From: Chloroflexi bacterium HGW-Chloroflexi-4
GTDB taxonomy: Bacteria > Chloroflexota > Anaerolineae > Anaerolineales > Anaerolineaceae
DNA length: 64,000 nucleotides
Assembly (NCBI GenBank): GCA_002840715.1
Contig: PHBW01000008.1
Span: 1 to 64,000, forward strand
Direction of reading: 5' to 3'
The position numbers were made by a program, and so were the translations under genes. Shown piece by piece: positions 9,207 through 19,367 of this stretch; the first letter of the stretch is position 1; each line of letters starts with the position of its first letter. The notes under the pieces were generated by a model. It was not told the origin of the DNA, did not search any database, and saw only the letters and a program-made list of their open reading frames with translations.

Positions 9207-9610
9207 GACTGTCCCTCCTCTAGAAGGTCATCCGTGGCTTCACCCAAGCCGTAAACACCAGCTTTAAGTATTTTAAGCGGAAGTAACGCACATTTCAAGC
9301 GCACAGGGCCAAGTTCGATGCCCAGAAGATCCATCACATCCGTTTTGGTTAAGTGTTTGATCTCATCAACGTGTTTGCCAATGACAGACTCCAACAAAAG
9401 ATCAGCGGAGGCTTGTGAAATAGCACAGCCGTGACCATCAAATGCAGCTTCTGTGACTTTTCCATTATCACCTATGCGCAAATCAATCTTGATATGGTCG
9501 CCGCATAAAGGATTTTCATCCTCAAAGGTAATATCATTAGGATCAAGACTGCCCCGATAACCGGGGTTCTTGTAATGTTCAATTATGACTTCACGATAAA
9601 GGTCATCCAC
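9203..9610 (-). CDS. sufU: SufU sulfur-transfer / Fe-S assembly protein
   Basis: SufU accepts persulfide sulfur from SufS using a zinc-bound cysteine. The 135-residue protein carries the three conserved cysteines in NPLCGD, GHGCAISQASADLL and RLKCALLPL, plus the insertion between the second and third cysteine that separates SufU from IscU. It begins 13 bases after sufS and overlaps the Rieske gene by ATGA. Confidence 0.95.
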   Translation of the reverse strand: MDDLYREVIIEHYKNPGYRGSLDPNDITFEDENPLCGDHIKIDLRIGDNGKVTEAAFDGHGCAISQASADLLLESVIGKHVDEIKHLTKTDVMDLLGIELGPVRLKCALLPLKILKAGVYGLGEATDDLLEEGQS

Positions 9611-9623
9611 AGTAATTCACCTG

Positions 9624-10853
9624 TTATGAAAACATCTTGACAACTTTTTGTAAAGAAATCACCAAATGGTTGATCTCTTCTTCTGTATTATAGAGATAAA
9701 AACTTGCCCGCGAAGATGCCGGGATTTTAAAGCGGTCATGCAGTGGCATGGCACAGTGGTGACCGGCGCGGACCGCGATGCCGTTCTGATCCAGAATTTG
9801 GGCGACATCATGAGGATGGATGCCCTGCAATGTAAACGAAACCACACCGCCGCGATGAGCCGCTTTTTCACCCATAATTTCGAGACCGGGAATGGTCTTC
9901 ATCTTGATCATGGCGGATTGCACCAGTTTATGCTCATATTCTGCGATGGTATCCATGCCGATGGCGCTCAAATAATCCACTGCGGCGCCGAAACCGATTG
10001 CTTCTGCAATACAGAAGGTGCCGGCTTCAAACTTCCAGGGCAGTTCGTTGGGAGTGAATGAACGCAGATAGACCTTGCGGATCATATCCCCACCGCCCAT
10101 GTAAGGCGGCATTTTGTCGAGCAGTTCTTCACGCCCGTAAAGCGCTCCAACACCAGTTGGTCCAAGCATTTTATGAGCCGAAAAGGCCATAAAATCAACA
10201 TCCAGGTCTTTGACCGAAACCGAGAAATGCGGAACTGATTGGGCTGCATCCACGACAGTGACTGCACCGGCTCTTTTAGCTTTGGCAATCATGGCTTTGG
10301 CTGGGTTAATTGTGCCCAACACGTTTGACATGTGTGCAAAAGCCACCAGTTTTGGTTTTTGTTCCAACAATTGATCGAAAACCATTTGGTCCAGATCGCC
10401 GTCATCTGTGACAGGAATGAACTCAAGTCTGAGTCCTTTTTCTTCTGCCAACATCTGCCAGGGCACTAGATTGGAGTGATGCTCCATCTCGGTCAGGATC
10501 ACCACATCGTCTTTGGCAAGAAATGCCCTGCCCCAACTATTGGCTACCAGGTTGATGGATTCAGTAGCGTTTCGAGTAAAAATTAATTCTTTTGGTTTAT
10601 CAGATCCAATAAAAGCAGCCACTTTGGCACGTGAGGCTTCATACAAGGCTGTGGCACGTTCAGCAAGGTAATGCACGCCGCGGTGAATGTTTCCGTTTGA
10701 AGTACGATAGTAATCATCCATGGCATCAATGACCGAGATAGGTTTTTGTGCCGTGGCCGTTGAGTCCAGATAAACCAATGGAACCCCGGGGTTGACATCT
10801 ATCCCGAGGATCGGAAAATCTTGTCTGATCTTGTCTACATTGAAGGTTGTCAT
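9624..10853 (-). CDS. sufS: Cysteine desulfurase SufS
   Basis: A PLP enzyme that removes sulfur from cysteine and hands it to SufU. The 409-residue protein is of normal length for group II desulfurases. The PLP lysine is in FSAHKMLGPTGVGALYG (about residue 223) and the catalytic cysteine in RAGHHCAMPLH (about 365), with only a short loop before SSRASFYLYNT as in other SufS proteins. It lies in the suf operon between a 97-residue unknown protein and sufU. Confidence 0.96.
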   Translation of the reverse strand: MTTFNVDKIRQDFPILGIDVNPGVPLVYLDSTATAQKPISVIDAMDDYYRTSNGNIHRGVHYLAERATALYEASRAKVAAFIGSDKPKELIFTRNATESINLVANSWGRAFLAKDDVVILTEMEHHSNLVPWQMLAEEKGLRLEFIPVTDDGDLDQMVFDQLLEQKPKLVAFAHMSNVLGTINPAKAMIAKAKRAGAVTVVDAAQSVPHFSVSVKDLDVDFMAFSAHKMLGPTGVGALYGREELLDKMPPYMGGGDMIRKVYLRSFTPNELPWKFEAGTFCIAEAIGFGAAVDYLSAIGMDTIAEYEHKLVQSAMIKMKTIPGLEIMGEKAAHRGGVVSFTLQGIHPHDVAQILDQNGIAVRAGHHCAMPLHDRFKIPASSRASFYLYNTEEEINHLVISLQKVVKMFS

Positions 10854-10866
10854 TTTAATCCGGTTC

Positions 10867-11160
10867 TTAGTCTACCTTGGCCAGATCAGGTTTTCCAGCC
10901 TTCTTGACCGGTACGCGTATATGAGGAGACATCTGAGGGAACCACAAAATATGATCAGGAACCATCCACCCGTCGGTTAAATAGACATTGGTGCGAAATT
11001 GAACTGCCACCATCTTGGGGTCCACCTGCACAACGATGCCCTTCAGCCAGCCGCGTACACGTTCTGAGCCTTTCTCGTGGTCGCAAAAAACCTCGACCGA
11101 ATCTCCAACTTCGTATACAAACTCATGGTCTGGGGGGTTCATGAAAGGTATAGGTGCCAT
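10867..11160 (-). CDS. Unknown 97-residue protein embedded in the suf operon
   Basis: I do not recognise this family. It starts MAPIPFMNPPDHEF after a clear GGAGA ribosome site. The core (YEVGDSVEVF, RGWLKGIVVQVDPKMVAVQF, LTDGWMVPDHILWF) alternates hydrophobic and charged residues like a small beta-barrel of the SH3/Tudor type. It has one cysteine, so it is unlikely to carry a cluster itself. Thirteen bases separate it from sufS and about 70 from sufD, in the same direction, so it is co-transcribed. A role as a small Suf accessory or binding module is inference from position only. Confidence 0.75.
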   Translation of the reverse strand: MAPIPFMNPPDHEFVYEVGDSVEVFCDHEKGSERVRGWLKGIVVQVDPKMVAVQFRTNVYLTDGWMVPDHILWFPQMSPHIRVPVKKAGKPDLAKVD

Positions 11161-11229
11161 TTTGTTGTCTCCACATTCATCTATTGGAATTTAACCGGTT
11201 CTTCTATAATACAATAATTCACCGATTAA

Positions 11230-12558
11230 TTAGTATTCATTCATTTTTTGTTCAATTGCGTTTTGAAAGCGTTTGCGAACTCCCTCAAAGGGAATGCGCT
11301 GCATGATTGGATCAAAGAATCCTTCGACAATCAATTTTTCTGCTTCATTGCGCGGAATACCACGGCTTTCAAGATAAAAAACCTGGTCGGTATCCAGCTT
11401 GCCAACGGTGGCACCGTGGGTGCAGCGCACATCATCGGTCAAGATTTCAAGCCCTGGGATCGAATCCGCTCTGGCTTTTTCGCTGAGCACGAGATTACGA
11501 TTGGCTTGATATCCATCCGTTTTGGAGGCATTTTCAGCGACATAGATCATGCCCTGCCAAACGGAGCGGCTTTCGCCTAACAATGCACCTTTGAAAAGCA
11601 GGTCGCTGGTTGTGTTGGGCGCCAGGTGATTTTGCTGGGTATCGTGATCGAGATGTTGATTACCATTGGTAAAGAAGAAACCAGACATTTTGCCGGTGCT
11701 TCCCCGCCCCACCAGATTAAGGTCTGAAAAATTCTTGGTTAAGTGGCTGCCAAGCGCCCCAAATATCCAATCCACTTCGGCATCTTGATCAACACTGACT
11801 TTCTCGTGGGTGAAATTCCAGTCTTGTGAACCCAATGACTGAAGCTCGACAAAGTTCAACTTGGAATTTGGACCAATTTTGACATCCATGAGTGCGGCGT
11901 GCAAGTTTTGGCTGTCTTTGTTTTCAGCAGAGGCACTTTCGTGAACAAAAGTGGCTGAGGCGTTTTCTTCAAGGAAAACAAATACTTGAAAGGCGTGCAG
12001 TTTGCCTTCACCAGAGGTCCATAGCAGGCTGTGAAGTGGTTTTTCAACGATTACATTCTTGGGAATATATAGCAAAACACCGTTGCTGCCAAATGCTGCC
12101 GCCAACGCGGCAAATTTGTCTTCAGAATAAGTGGTTGAAGCTTTAAGTACTTTGGCAAGAATTTCAGGATGGTCTTTTTGGGCATGTTGAAGATCGGTAA
12201 ACACCACACCCTGCTTTGCCAATTTCTCATCAAGTTCGATGGTGACCTGGGTGCCGTTGAAGAGAATCTCTCCGCCGTGCAAATCGTCGGTCAACGGTTT
12301 GGTTAATTCTGCCGGAATCTTTGAGTTATTATGTGAATCAGCAAGTTGCAGTTTGTTCAGATGCATCCCACGGATACTGGTGCGCTTCCAGGCTTCCTGG
12401 CTGTTGTCAGGAAAAGGAAGTGATTTGAATGCCTCCCATGCCTGACGCTGATACTTGTTGAGTTCACCTTGTGAATCTGTAAAGACCGGCGCAAGCATAA
12501 ACTGCTCATCGGACTGTATATTTTTTCTTCGCGTTATTACGACTGCATTATCTGTCAT
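11230..12558 (-). CDS. sufD: Fe-S cluster assembly protein SufD
   Basis: SufD forms the SufBC2D scaffold with SufB and SufC. The 442-residue protein contains the C-terminal UPF0051 core: FFFTNGNQHLDHDTQQNHLA, RSVWQGMIYVAENASKTDGYQ, and DVRCTHGATVGKLDTDQVFYL, followed by RGIPRNEAEKLIVEGFFDPI. The N-terminal half is more divergent, as is usual for SufD. It follows sufB after 25 bases and precedes the 97-residue unknown gene. Confidence 0.95.
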   Translation of the reverse strand: MTDNAVVITRRKNIQSDEQFMLAPVFTDSQGELNKYQRQAWEAFKSLPFPDNSQEAWKRTSIRGMHLNKLQLADSHNNSKIPAELTKPLTDDLHGGEILFNGTQVTIELDEKLAKQGVVFTDLQHAQKDHPEILAKVLKASTTYSEDKFAALAAAFGSNGVLLYIPKNVIVEKPLHSLLWTSGEGKLHAFQVFVFLEENASATFVHESASAENKDSQNLHAALMDVKIGPNSKLNFVELQSLGSQDWNFTHEKVSVDQDAEVDWIFGALGSHLTKNFSDLNLVGRGSTGKMSGFFFTNGNQHLDHDTQQNHLAPNTTSDLLFKGALLGESRSVWQGMIYVAENASKTDGYQANRNLVLSEKARADSIPGLEILTDDVRCTHGATVGKLDTDQVFYLESRGIPRNEAEKLIVEGFFDPIMQRIPFEGVRKRFQNAIEQKMNEY

Positions 12559-12583
12559 GTGTTTTGCATCCCTGGTCTGCGGC

Positions 12584-13996
<1,413 letters not shown>

Positions 13997-14021
13997 ATTT
14001 ATCTCCAATCCCATCTACAAC

Positions 14022-14804
14022 TTACGAAGCAGAAGGAACACCATTCTCATATTTTTCACGAACCCAATCATAACCATGTTCTTCTAGGTGCAGAGCAAGC
14101 TCTGCACCGCCGGATTCAACAATGGTGCCGCCCATCATGATATGTACGACATCCGGTTTGATATAATTCAACATACGCTGATAATGCGTGATCAATAACA
14201 CTCCAATATTTTGGCTTCGCAAGAGATTGACACCCTCAGAAACTATTCTCAAGGCATCGATATCCAGTCCTGAATCCGTCTCATCCAGGATTGCAATTTC
14301 AGGCTGCAATACAGCCATTTGGAGCACTTCAGCGCGTTTCTTTTCTCCGCCTGAAAAACCTTCATTCAGATACCGACCGGCAAAAGAAGAGTCCATCTTG
14401 AGGACGGCCATCTTTTCCATTAATAATTTACGGAATTCGGGAATGGCAATTCCTTTGTCTTCAGGGTTTAAGGCTTTTCGCCTGGCATTGACTGCCGTGC
14501 GCAAGAAGTTGGCGACTGTGACACCCGGTATGGAAACCGGATATTGAAAAGCCAGAAACAACCCCAGTCTTGAACGTTCATCCACTGCTAAATCCAAAAG
14601 GTTTTGACCTTTGAACGTCACTTCACCCGAATTGACCAGATAAGAAGGATGCCCCATCAAGGTATAGGCAAGAGTTGACTTGCCGGTACCATTGGGACCC
14701 ATAATGGCGTGAACTTCGCCTTGTTTCACATTTAAATTGACGCCGTTCAATATTTGCTTGCCTTCGATGCTTACCTTTAAATCTCTGATATTCAGTTCTG
14801 ACAT
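14022..14804 (-). CDS. sufC: Fe-S assembly ATPase SufC
   Basis: SufC is the ABC-type ATPase of the SufBC2D complex; it is cytoplasmic and has no permease partner. The 260-residue protein shows Walker [18 protein letters not shown], the ABC signature [15 protein letters not shown], Walker [18 protein letters not shown], and the H-loop in [10 protein letters not shown]. It is the first gene of the operon. A GGAGAG site precedes the ATG, and a consensus-like promoter lies about 80 bases upstream. Confidence 0.97.
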   Translation of the reverse strand: MSELNIRDLKVSIEGKQILNGVNLNVKQGEVHAIMGPNGTGKSTLAYTLMGHPSYLVNSGEVTFKGQNLLDLAVDERSRLGLFLAFQYPVSIPGVTVANFLRTAVNARRKALNPEDKGIAIPEFRKLLMEKMAVLKMDSSFAGRYLNEGFSGGEKKRAEVLQMAVLQPEIAILDETDSGLDIDALRIVSEGVNLLRSQNIGVLLITHYQRMLNYIKPDVVHIMMGGTIVESGGAELALHLEEHGYDWVREKYENGVPSAS

Positions 14805-14883
14805 GCTTCTCTCCGTGGCGTTGGCGCCGGATATTTTTTTAGTTTTTTATCATAAAAATCTATTTATTTTCTACAACAAAATA

Positions 14884-14912
14884 ATTATATCACGGTTGAA
14901 TTTCAGGGTCAA
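14884..14912 (-). promoter_or_regulatory. Promoter of the sufCBD operon
   Basis: On the minus strand TTGACC (14907-14912) and TATAAT (14884-14889) are separated by exactly 17 bases, a near-perfect sigma-70 type promoter. It leaves a leader of roughly 70-75 bases before sufC. Confidence 0.8.
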
Positions 14913-14960
14913 TATTTACCATATTTATCTAGTTTATTAACTATTTCTTCTTGTGTTTTT

Positions 14961-14994
14961 TATAATAAGTATCTTATAATTGACACTTATTATA
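14961..14994. promoter_or_regulatory. Palindromic operator candidate in the sufR-sufC intergenic region
   Basis: Perfect 10-bp inverted repeats TATAATAAGT (14961-14970) and ACTTATTATA (14985-14994) with a 14-base spacer. The right arm begins at the last base of the -35 box of the regulator gene's promoter. A dimeric winged-helix repressor could bind here; autoregulation by the adjacent SufR-like protein is the simplest reading. Confidence 0.6.
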
Positions 14995-15009
14995 CCCTTA
15001 TGGTATATT
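14980..15009 (+). promoter_or_regulatory. Promoter of the SufR-like regulator gene
   Basis: TTGACA (14980-14985) and TATATT (15004-15009) with an 18-base spacer. The -35 box overlaps the palindrome at 14961-14994. Confidence 0.7.
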
Positions 15010-15046
15010 ATTTTTATTAGAGGTAAGCTAGAGACAGGATGGTTCA

Positions 15047-15673
15047 ATGAAAAGTACTCGCGACCGCATCTTAAATACATTGCTCACAAACCCCACCGCA
15101 ACAATTACAGAACTCGCTGAAGCAGTGGATATTAACACAATCTCGGTCAGACATCATCTGACTAATCTTCAAGCTGAAGGATTGATTCAGGCAAGTGAAG
15201 AACGCCACGGCGTTGGACGTCCTCGCTTGATCTATTCGCTCACCGATACCGGACTTGAAAAATTCCCCACGCGCTACATGAGCCTCACCAATCGGCTGCT
15301 AGAACAGCTCAAATCCACCCTTACACAAAAAGAGATCAATGAATTATTTATTCGCATGGCCAAATCTTTGGCGGCAGACCATCTTGACCGCATTAAAAAA
15401 TTACCCGTCGAACAGAAATTGGACGCCATCCGTAAAACACTCGGTGACGAAGGATTCATGATTGAATGGCAGAAAATTGGGGAAGATTATCACATCGTAG
15501 AAAAAGCCTGTCCGTTTTATCATGTCGGCCAATCGCACCCTGAAGTCTGCATCATGGACCAGACGCTTATTTCAACCATGCTCTCCATCCCTGCCGAAAA
15601 AGTCAAATGTGTCTTAAATGGTGATGTTCACTGCACCTACGTTGTAACAGCCAAATCACTTGCGGAGGCATAA
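15047..15673 (+). CDS. sufR: SufR-like winged-helix Fe-S-sensing repressor
   Basis: The 208-residue protein has an N-terminal winged helix (ITELAEAVDINTISVRHHLT as recognition region, residues about 20-60, then GVGRPRLIYSLTDTG wing). The C-terminal part carries four cysteines, C155, C168, C188 and C196, in KACPFYHVG, PEVCIMD and KCVLNGDVHCTYV. This matches the layout of SufR-type repressors, which bind an Fe-S cluster and repress suf when clusters are plentiful. It is divergent from sufCBD, with a palindrome in its promoter, and 2 bases ahead of sufT. The gene name is by similarity of architecture and position. Confidence 0.82.
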   Translation: MKSTRDRILNTLLTNPTATITELAEAVDINTISVRHHLTNLQAEGLIQASEERHGVGRPRLIYSLTDTGLEKFPTRYMSLTNRLLEQLKSTLTQKEINELFIRMAKSLAADHLDRIKKLPVEQKLDAIRKTLGDEGFMIEWQKIGEDYHIVEKACPFYHVGQSHPEVCIMDQTLISTMLSIPAEKVKCVLNGDVHCTYVVTAKSLAEA

Positions 15674-15675
15674 AC

Positions 15676-16029
15676 ATGGCAGATACCAGTACCCCCGGAA
15701 CCAACCGACCCGTTTGGGAAGCTGAAACCACCCACCCCGAACTTTGCGATCAATTGCGTAAAGGTCTGAGCGAAGTTACCGACCCAGAACTTTCTCTCAA
15801 CATCATCCAATTAGGATTGGTGCGCAACGTCAAGATCAATGATGACAGCGCTATTGTCAAGATGATTCTTACTACACCCTTCTGTCCTTACGGACCAGCC
15901 ATGCTGGAATCCACTCGCCAGAAAGCAGAACAAGTTCTTGAACGGCCGGTTGGCATTGATTTTGGCATGGAAAATTGGGATTTTGGGATGATGGAAGAAG
16001 GCCTTGGCGGCGAATGGGGTCTCTTTTAA
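15676..16029 (+). CDS. sufT: SufT/MIP18-family (DUF59) Fe-S maturation protein
   Basis: The 117-residue protein shows the DUF59 core DPELSLNIIQLGLVRNV and the conserved cysteine in LTTPFCPYGPAML. Relatives (SufT, PaaD, MIP18) help load clusters onto target proteins. The C-terminus ends in an aromatic tail, WGLF. It follows sufR after 2 bases and so should be controlled with it. There is no MinD-like ATPase fused or adjacent, which excludes the Mrp/ApbC type. Confidence 0.88.
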   Translation: MADTSTPGTNRPVWEAETTHPELCDQLRKGLSEVTDPELSLNIIQLGLVRNVKINDDSAIVKMILTTPFCPYGPAMLESTRQKAEQVLERPVGIDFGMENWDFGMMEEGLGGEWGLF

Positions 16030-16077
16030 ACTAATCACCGTTTTATAATCGATTATTAACCACCGGGCTGTAGCCGT

Positions 16078-16109
16078 AATCCAAACTGTGCTTTTTCACA
16101 ATTTGGATT
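16078..16109 (+). promoter_or_regulatory. Hairpin just upstream of corA
   Basis: Arms 16078-16090 and 16097-16109 are complementary at 12 of 13 positions (the remaining one can form a G-U pair on RNA) with a 6-base loop. No T run follows, so it is a poor terminator. It ends 11 bases before the corA ATG and covers the only purine-rich ribosome-site-like sequence (GGAT). Confidence 0.4.
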
Positions 16110-16120
16110 AAAATCATTGT

Positions 16121-17098
16121 ATGATTCGATCAGCTTATTTTGAGCCCAACAATCCTGTCCAATTCTTAGACACAATTGAAGCCTTTAAACCCAAAATGAA
16201 CTCCAAAACAGGGTTCCTGTGGGTAAGTCTTGAATCTGCTTCCGAAGATGAAATTAATCTCATTCTTAGAGATATGTTTAATTTTCATCCATTAACCATT
16301 GAAGATTGTTTGAGCCTGGGCTACCAGGTTGCCAAGGTGGATGATTTTATCAATTACCTGTTCATTATTGCGCATGCGATTAAACCTGCTGCCGATCTTC
16401 ATGAACTGGAAACCCTCGAACTAAATTTATTCATTGGAAATAATTTTTTGGTAACCTGCACTACTGAAGACCACATGTCTCCCATTGAAAAAGTGTGGGA
16501 AAGGGTACATAAAGATTTTAGGCTCTCCAATTTTGGCACAGATTTCTTATGTCACGCCATCCTTGATGCACTTGTTGATGAATATATGCCACTGATTGAC
16601 CAAATGGATACCGAAGTCGAGATCCTTGAAGACAGTGTGCTTGAAAAACCATCCCCGGCTACACTTGAAAGATTGTTGATGCTCAAACACAGCATCATGG
16701 AACTACGCAGAGTGATTTCCCCTCAACGTGAAATGATAAACCGATTAACCCGGGATGAATACTCATTAATTGACCCCCAAAGCCGATTCTATTTTAGAGA
16801 CATTTATGACCATTTGGTCAGAATCCAGGATCTGTCAGATACCATTCGCGATATTGTTTCCGGAGCCATGGATATCTATCTGAACTCCACCAGCCTTCGC
16901 TTGAATGAGGTCATGAAAGCATTGACCATTGTCTCAACCATTTTTCTGCCCCTATCGTTCATAGCCGGTGTTTTTGGCATGAATTTCATCCACATTCCTG
17001 CCGCCACTCATCCGCTTGGGTTTTATATTTGCTGCGCTGCAATGGTGGTTATAGGTATCGCCATGCTGATTTACTTTAGATGGCGCAAGTGGTTTTAA
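16121..17098 (+). CDS. corA: CorA-family magnesium/divalent metal transporter
   Basis: CorA forms a pentameric membrane channel for Mg2+ (some members take Co2+ or Zn2+). The 325-residue protein has a long cytoplasmic helical N-terminus, then two C-terminal membrane helices; the first ends in the signature GMN (GVFGMNF, near residue 290) and the second (FYICCAAMVVIGIAMLIYF) is followed by a basic tail. The start has no clear Shine-Dalgarno sequence and follows a hairpin. It is separated from sufT by 91 bases and from degV by 25. Confidence 0.93.
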   Translation: MIRSAYFEPNNPVQFLDTIEAFKPKMNSKTGFLWVSLESASEDEINLILRDMFNFHPLTIEDCLSLGYQVAKVDDFINYLFIIAHAIKPAADLHELETLELNLFIGNNFLVTCTTEDHMSPIEKVWERVHKDFRLSNFGTDFLCHAILDALVDEYMPLIDQMDTEVEILEDSVLEKPSPATLERLLMLKHSIMELRRVISPQREMINRLTRDEYSLIDPQSRFYFRDIYDHLVRIQDLSDTIRDIVSGAMDIYLNSTSLRLNEVMKALTIVSTIFLPLSFIAGVFGMNFIHIPAATHPLGFYICCAAMVVIGIAMLIYFRWRKWF

Positions 17099-17123
17099 AA
17101 AATATATTAATTGAGGAAACGAC

Positions 17124-17957
17124 ATGGTCAAGATCATTGCTGATAGTTGTTGTGATTTAAGCTCCGAATTAATAAAACATTTTGACATTGAGATTATTCC
17201 ACTCAATGTACTAGTTAATAATCAGAATTATTTGGATGGTGTGGAGCTTTCACCTGAAAAATTATTTGAAGCAGTAAAAACATCAGGGGAATTGCCAAAA
17301 ACCTCGGCACCCTCAATTGCTGCTTTTACACAAATCTTTGAAAAATACCCCGAGTTCATCTATATCAGCATCAGTTCGAAACTGTCGGCCAGTTTTCAAA
17401 GTGCAACCATTGCCCTTGACTCGTTGTCAAATGTCAAAGGTGAGATCATTGATTCACGCAATCTTTCAACCGGAATAGGTTTGTTGGTCGTAAAAGCCGC
17501 GGAACTGGCACAAAAAGGTTATTCCTTCGAAGACATTGCATCAGCTATCAAAAACCTAATACCTAAAGTTAATGCTTCATTCGTGATTGATACACTGGAT
17601 TATCTTTACATGGGCGGGCGCTGCTCTTCAATGGAACATATCTTCGGCAGCATTCTCAAAATTCGCCCAGTGATTGAAGTTCGTCAGGACGGCACGTTGG
17701 GAGTACGTGAAAAAATTAGCGGCAGCCGCAAAAAAGGGTTGTCTGCGCTGCTTGATAATTTCTCAAAAAATAAAGACTCTATTGATCCGTCACGTGTATT
17801 TATTACCCATACAGTCTGCCTCGATGATGCCCTGTTCTTGAAATCCGAGATCGAAAAGATGCTCGAGGTCAAAGAAATTTGCATCACTGACGCAGGCGCC
17901 ACCATTGCCAGCCACTGCGGACCAAATACGATAGGTATCCTTTTTCTAACCAAATAA
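17124..17957 (+). CDS. DegV family fatty-acid-binding protein
   Basis: DegV/FakB proteins hold a fatty acid for the kinase FakA. The 277-residue protein begins MVKIIADSCCDLSSELI, the family's opening strand, and contains KTSAPSIAAFTQIF (equivalent to the T-S-Q/A-P segment), SSKLSASFQSA and IDTLDYLYMGGRCS, all characteristic. No fakA-like kinase gene is in the window. A GAGGAAACGAC site precedes the start. A strong terminator follows. Confidence 0.9.
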   Translation: MVKIIADSCCDLSSELIKHFDIEIIPLNVLVNNQNYLDGVELSPEKLFEAVKTSGELPKTSAPSIAAFTQIFEKYPEFIYISISSKLSASFQSATIALDSLSNVKGEIIDSRNLSTGIGLLVVKAAELAQKGYSFEDIASAIKNLIPKVNASFVIDTLDYLYMGGRCSSMEHIFGSILKIRPVIEVRQDGTLGVREKISGSRKKGLSALLDNFSKNKDSIDPSRVFITHTVCLDDALFLKSEIEKMLEVKEICITDAGATIASHCGPNTIGILFLTK

Positions 17958-17964
17958 CCTAATA

Positions 17965-18000
17965 AAAAGAACCCCGTTGATTTTTCAACGGGGTTCTTTT
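17965..18000. terminator. Bidirectional terminator between degV and the alpha-oxoamine synthase gene
   Basis: Perfect 16-bp arms (17965-17980 and 17985-18000) with a TTTT loop. A-rich start and T-rich end make it work on both strands for these convergent genes. Confidence 0.92.
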
Positions 18001-18012
18001 GTTATCCAATTC

Positions 18013-19191
18013 CTAGATTATTCCTATTTCTTTTCCAACCTTTTCGAAGGTTGCAAGTACCTGATCCATTTGGGCATCTGTATGGGTCGCCATGTAACTG
18101 GTGCGGAGCAATTGGTGACCTGCATTGACAGCGGGTGAAATAACCGGATTTACAAACACGCCGTTATCAAACAACATCTTCCAGAAGAGGAAGGTACGGT
18201 CATTATCACCAATGATGATGGGCACCACGGGTGTGGTGGAATCGCCGATGTTGAAACCAAGACTGGTAAAACCTTTACGCATTTTATCTGCCACTTCAAT
18301 CACCCGGGCAGCGCGTTCAGGCTCTTCACGCATGACCTGCAAAGAAGCCAGAGCTGCAGCCGCATTTGAGGGCGGAATGCTGGCGCTGAAGATCAGGGCG
18401 CGAGCGGTATGTTGAATATAGTGGATGGTGTTCTCGTCACCCGCAATGAAACCACCCAAAGAAGCGAAAGATTTACTGAAGGTGGACATGATCAAATCAA
18501 CTTTATTAGTGACGCCCAATTGGGCGCAGGTTCCGTGACCGCCGCCCAAGACACCCATGCCGTGGGCATCATCTATCATCAGTCGGGCGCCGTATTTTTT
18601 AGCGAGTTTAGAAATCTCCTCTACTGGAGCCAGGTCGCCTTCCATGCTGAACATGCCGTCAACTACGATCAGTTTACCGGCGGTTTCAGGCAGGCAAGCC
18701 AACACTTTTTCAAGATGTTCCATATCATTATGACGAAAACGCTCAATTTTGCCATATCCCAGGCGGGCGCCATCTACGATGGATGCATGGTCGTCCTTAT
18801 CCAGAATAACAACATCATCACGTCCAATAAGTGCGCTGACCGTGCCCAAATTGGTCTGCATTCCTGTTGAAAAAACCAGCGAAGCTTCTTTGCCGACCCA
18901 TTCAGCCAATTCTTTTTCAAGTTGTTCATGTAAAGCCAATGTGCCGTTCAAAAACCGGGAACCGGTACAGCTCGTGCCGTATCGTTTGATGGCTTCAATG
19001 GCAGCCTCACGCACTTTGGGATGAGTGGTTAATCCCAGATAATTGTTGGAACCGCACATGATCAGTCGCTTGCCATGATAGATGACTTCGGTTCCTTCGT
19101 TTTCATTCAAAGCAATAAAATAAGGATAAATGCCCGATGCTTTTGCTTCTTTTGCGGTGGTGAAATTCAAACACTTTTCAAACAAATCCAT
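18013..19191 (-). CDS. Alpha-oxoamine synthase (serine palmitoyltransferase / KBL / BioF family)
   Basis: PLP enzymes of this family condense an amino acid with an acyl-CoA or acyl-ACP. The 392-residue protein has GSNNYLGLTTHPKV, GSRFLNGTLALHEQLE, DDHASIVDGARL, VDGMFSMEGDLAP, DDAHGMGVLG, and the PLP lysine in STFSKSFASLGGF. YPYF at the N-terminus, EGTEV, and NPVISPAV..LLRTSYMATHT fit serine palmitoyltransferase-like members better than classic KBL or BioF. Start 19191 is chosen for the GGAGG site 5 bases upstream; further in-frame codons to 19248 lie before that site. No biotin or threonine-degradation gene is adjacent. Exact substrate unproven. Confidence 0.85.
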   Translation of the reverse strand: MDLFEKCLNFTTAKEAKASGIYPYFIALNENEGTEVIYHGKRLIMCGSNNYLGLTTHPKVREAAIEAIKRYGTSCTGSRFLNGTLALHEQLEKELAEWVGKEASLVFSTGMQTNLGTVSALIGRDDVVILDKDDHASIVDGARLGYGKIERFRHNDMEHLEKVLACLPETAGKLIVVDGMFSMEGDLAPVEEISKLAKKYGARLMIDDAHGMGVLGGGHGTCAQLGVTNKVDLIMSTFSKSFASLGGFIAGDENTIHYIQHTARALIFSASIPPSNAAAALASLQVMREEPERAARVIEVADKMRKGFTSLGFNIGDSTTPVVPIIIGDNDRTFLFWKMLFDNGVFVNPVISPAVNAGHQLLRTSYMATHTDAQMDQVLATFEKVGKEIGII

Positions 19192-19367
19192 GAGTGCCTC
19201 CATAATAGGGGAAGTAAAATTAGCCCAATATAACATAATAATTAACACACAAAATCCAAGTTGGTTATGAAATGAATGAAAATTTAATGTTTTATATGCC
19301 TGTCACCTACTCCCATATGAATAAGAGTCATGCTATGATTAACCCATTCTACTTAAGGACATAAACA

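Noticed and set aside
18409-18870. 153-codon plus-strand frame antisense to the alpha-oxoamine synthase
   Set aside because: Lies fully inside a well-conserved gene on the other strand; composition and lack of start signals indicate a shadow frame.
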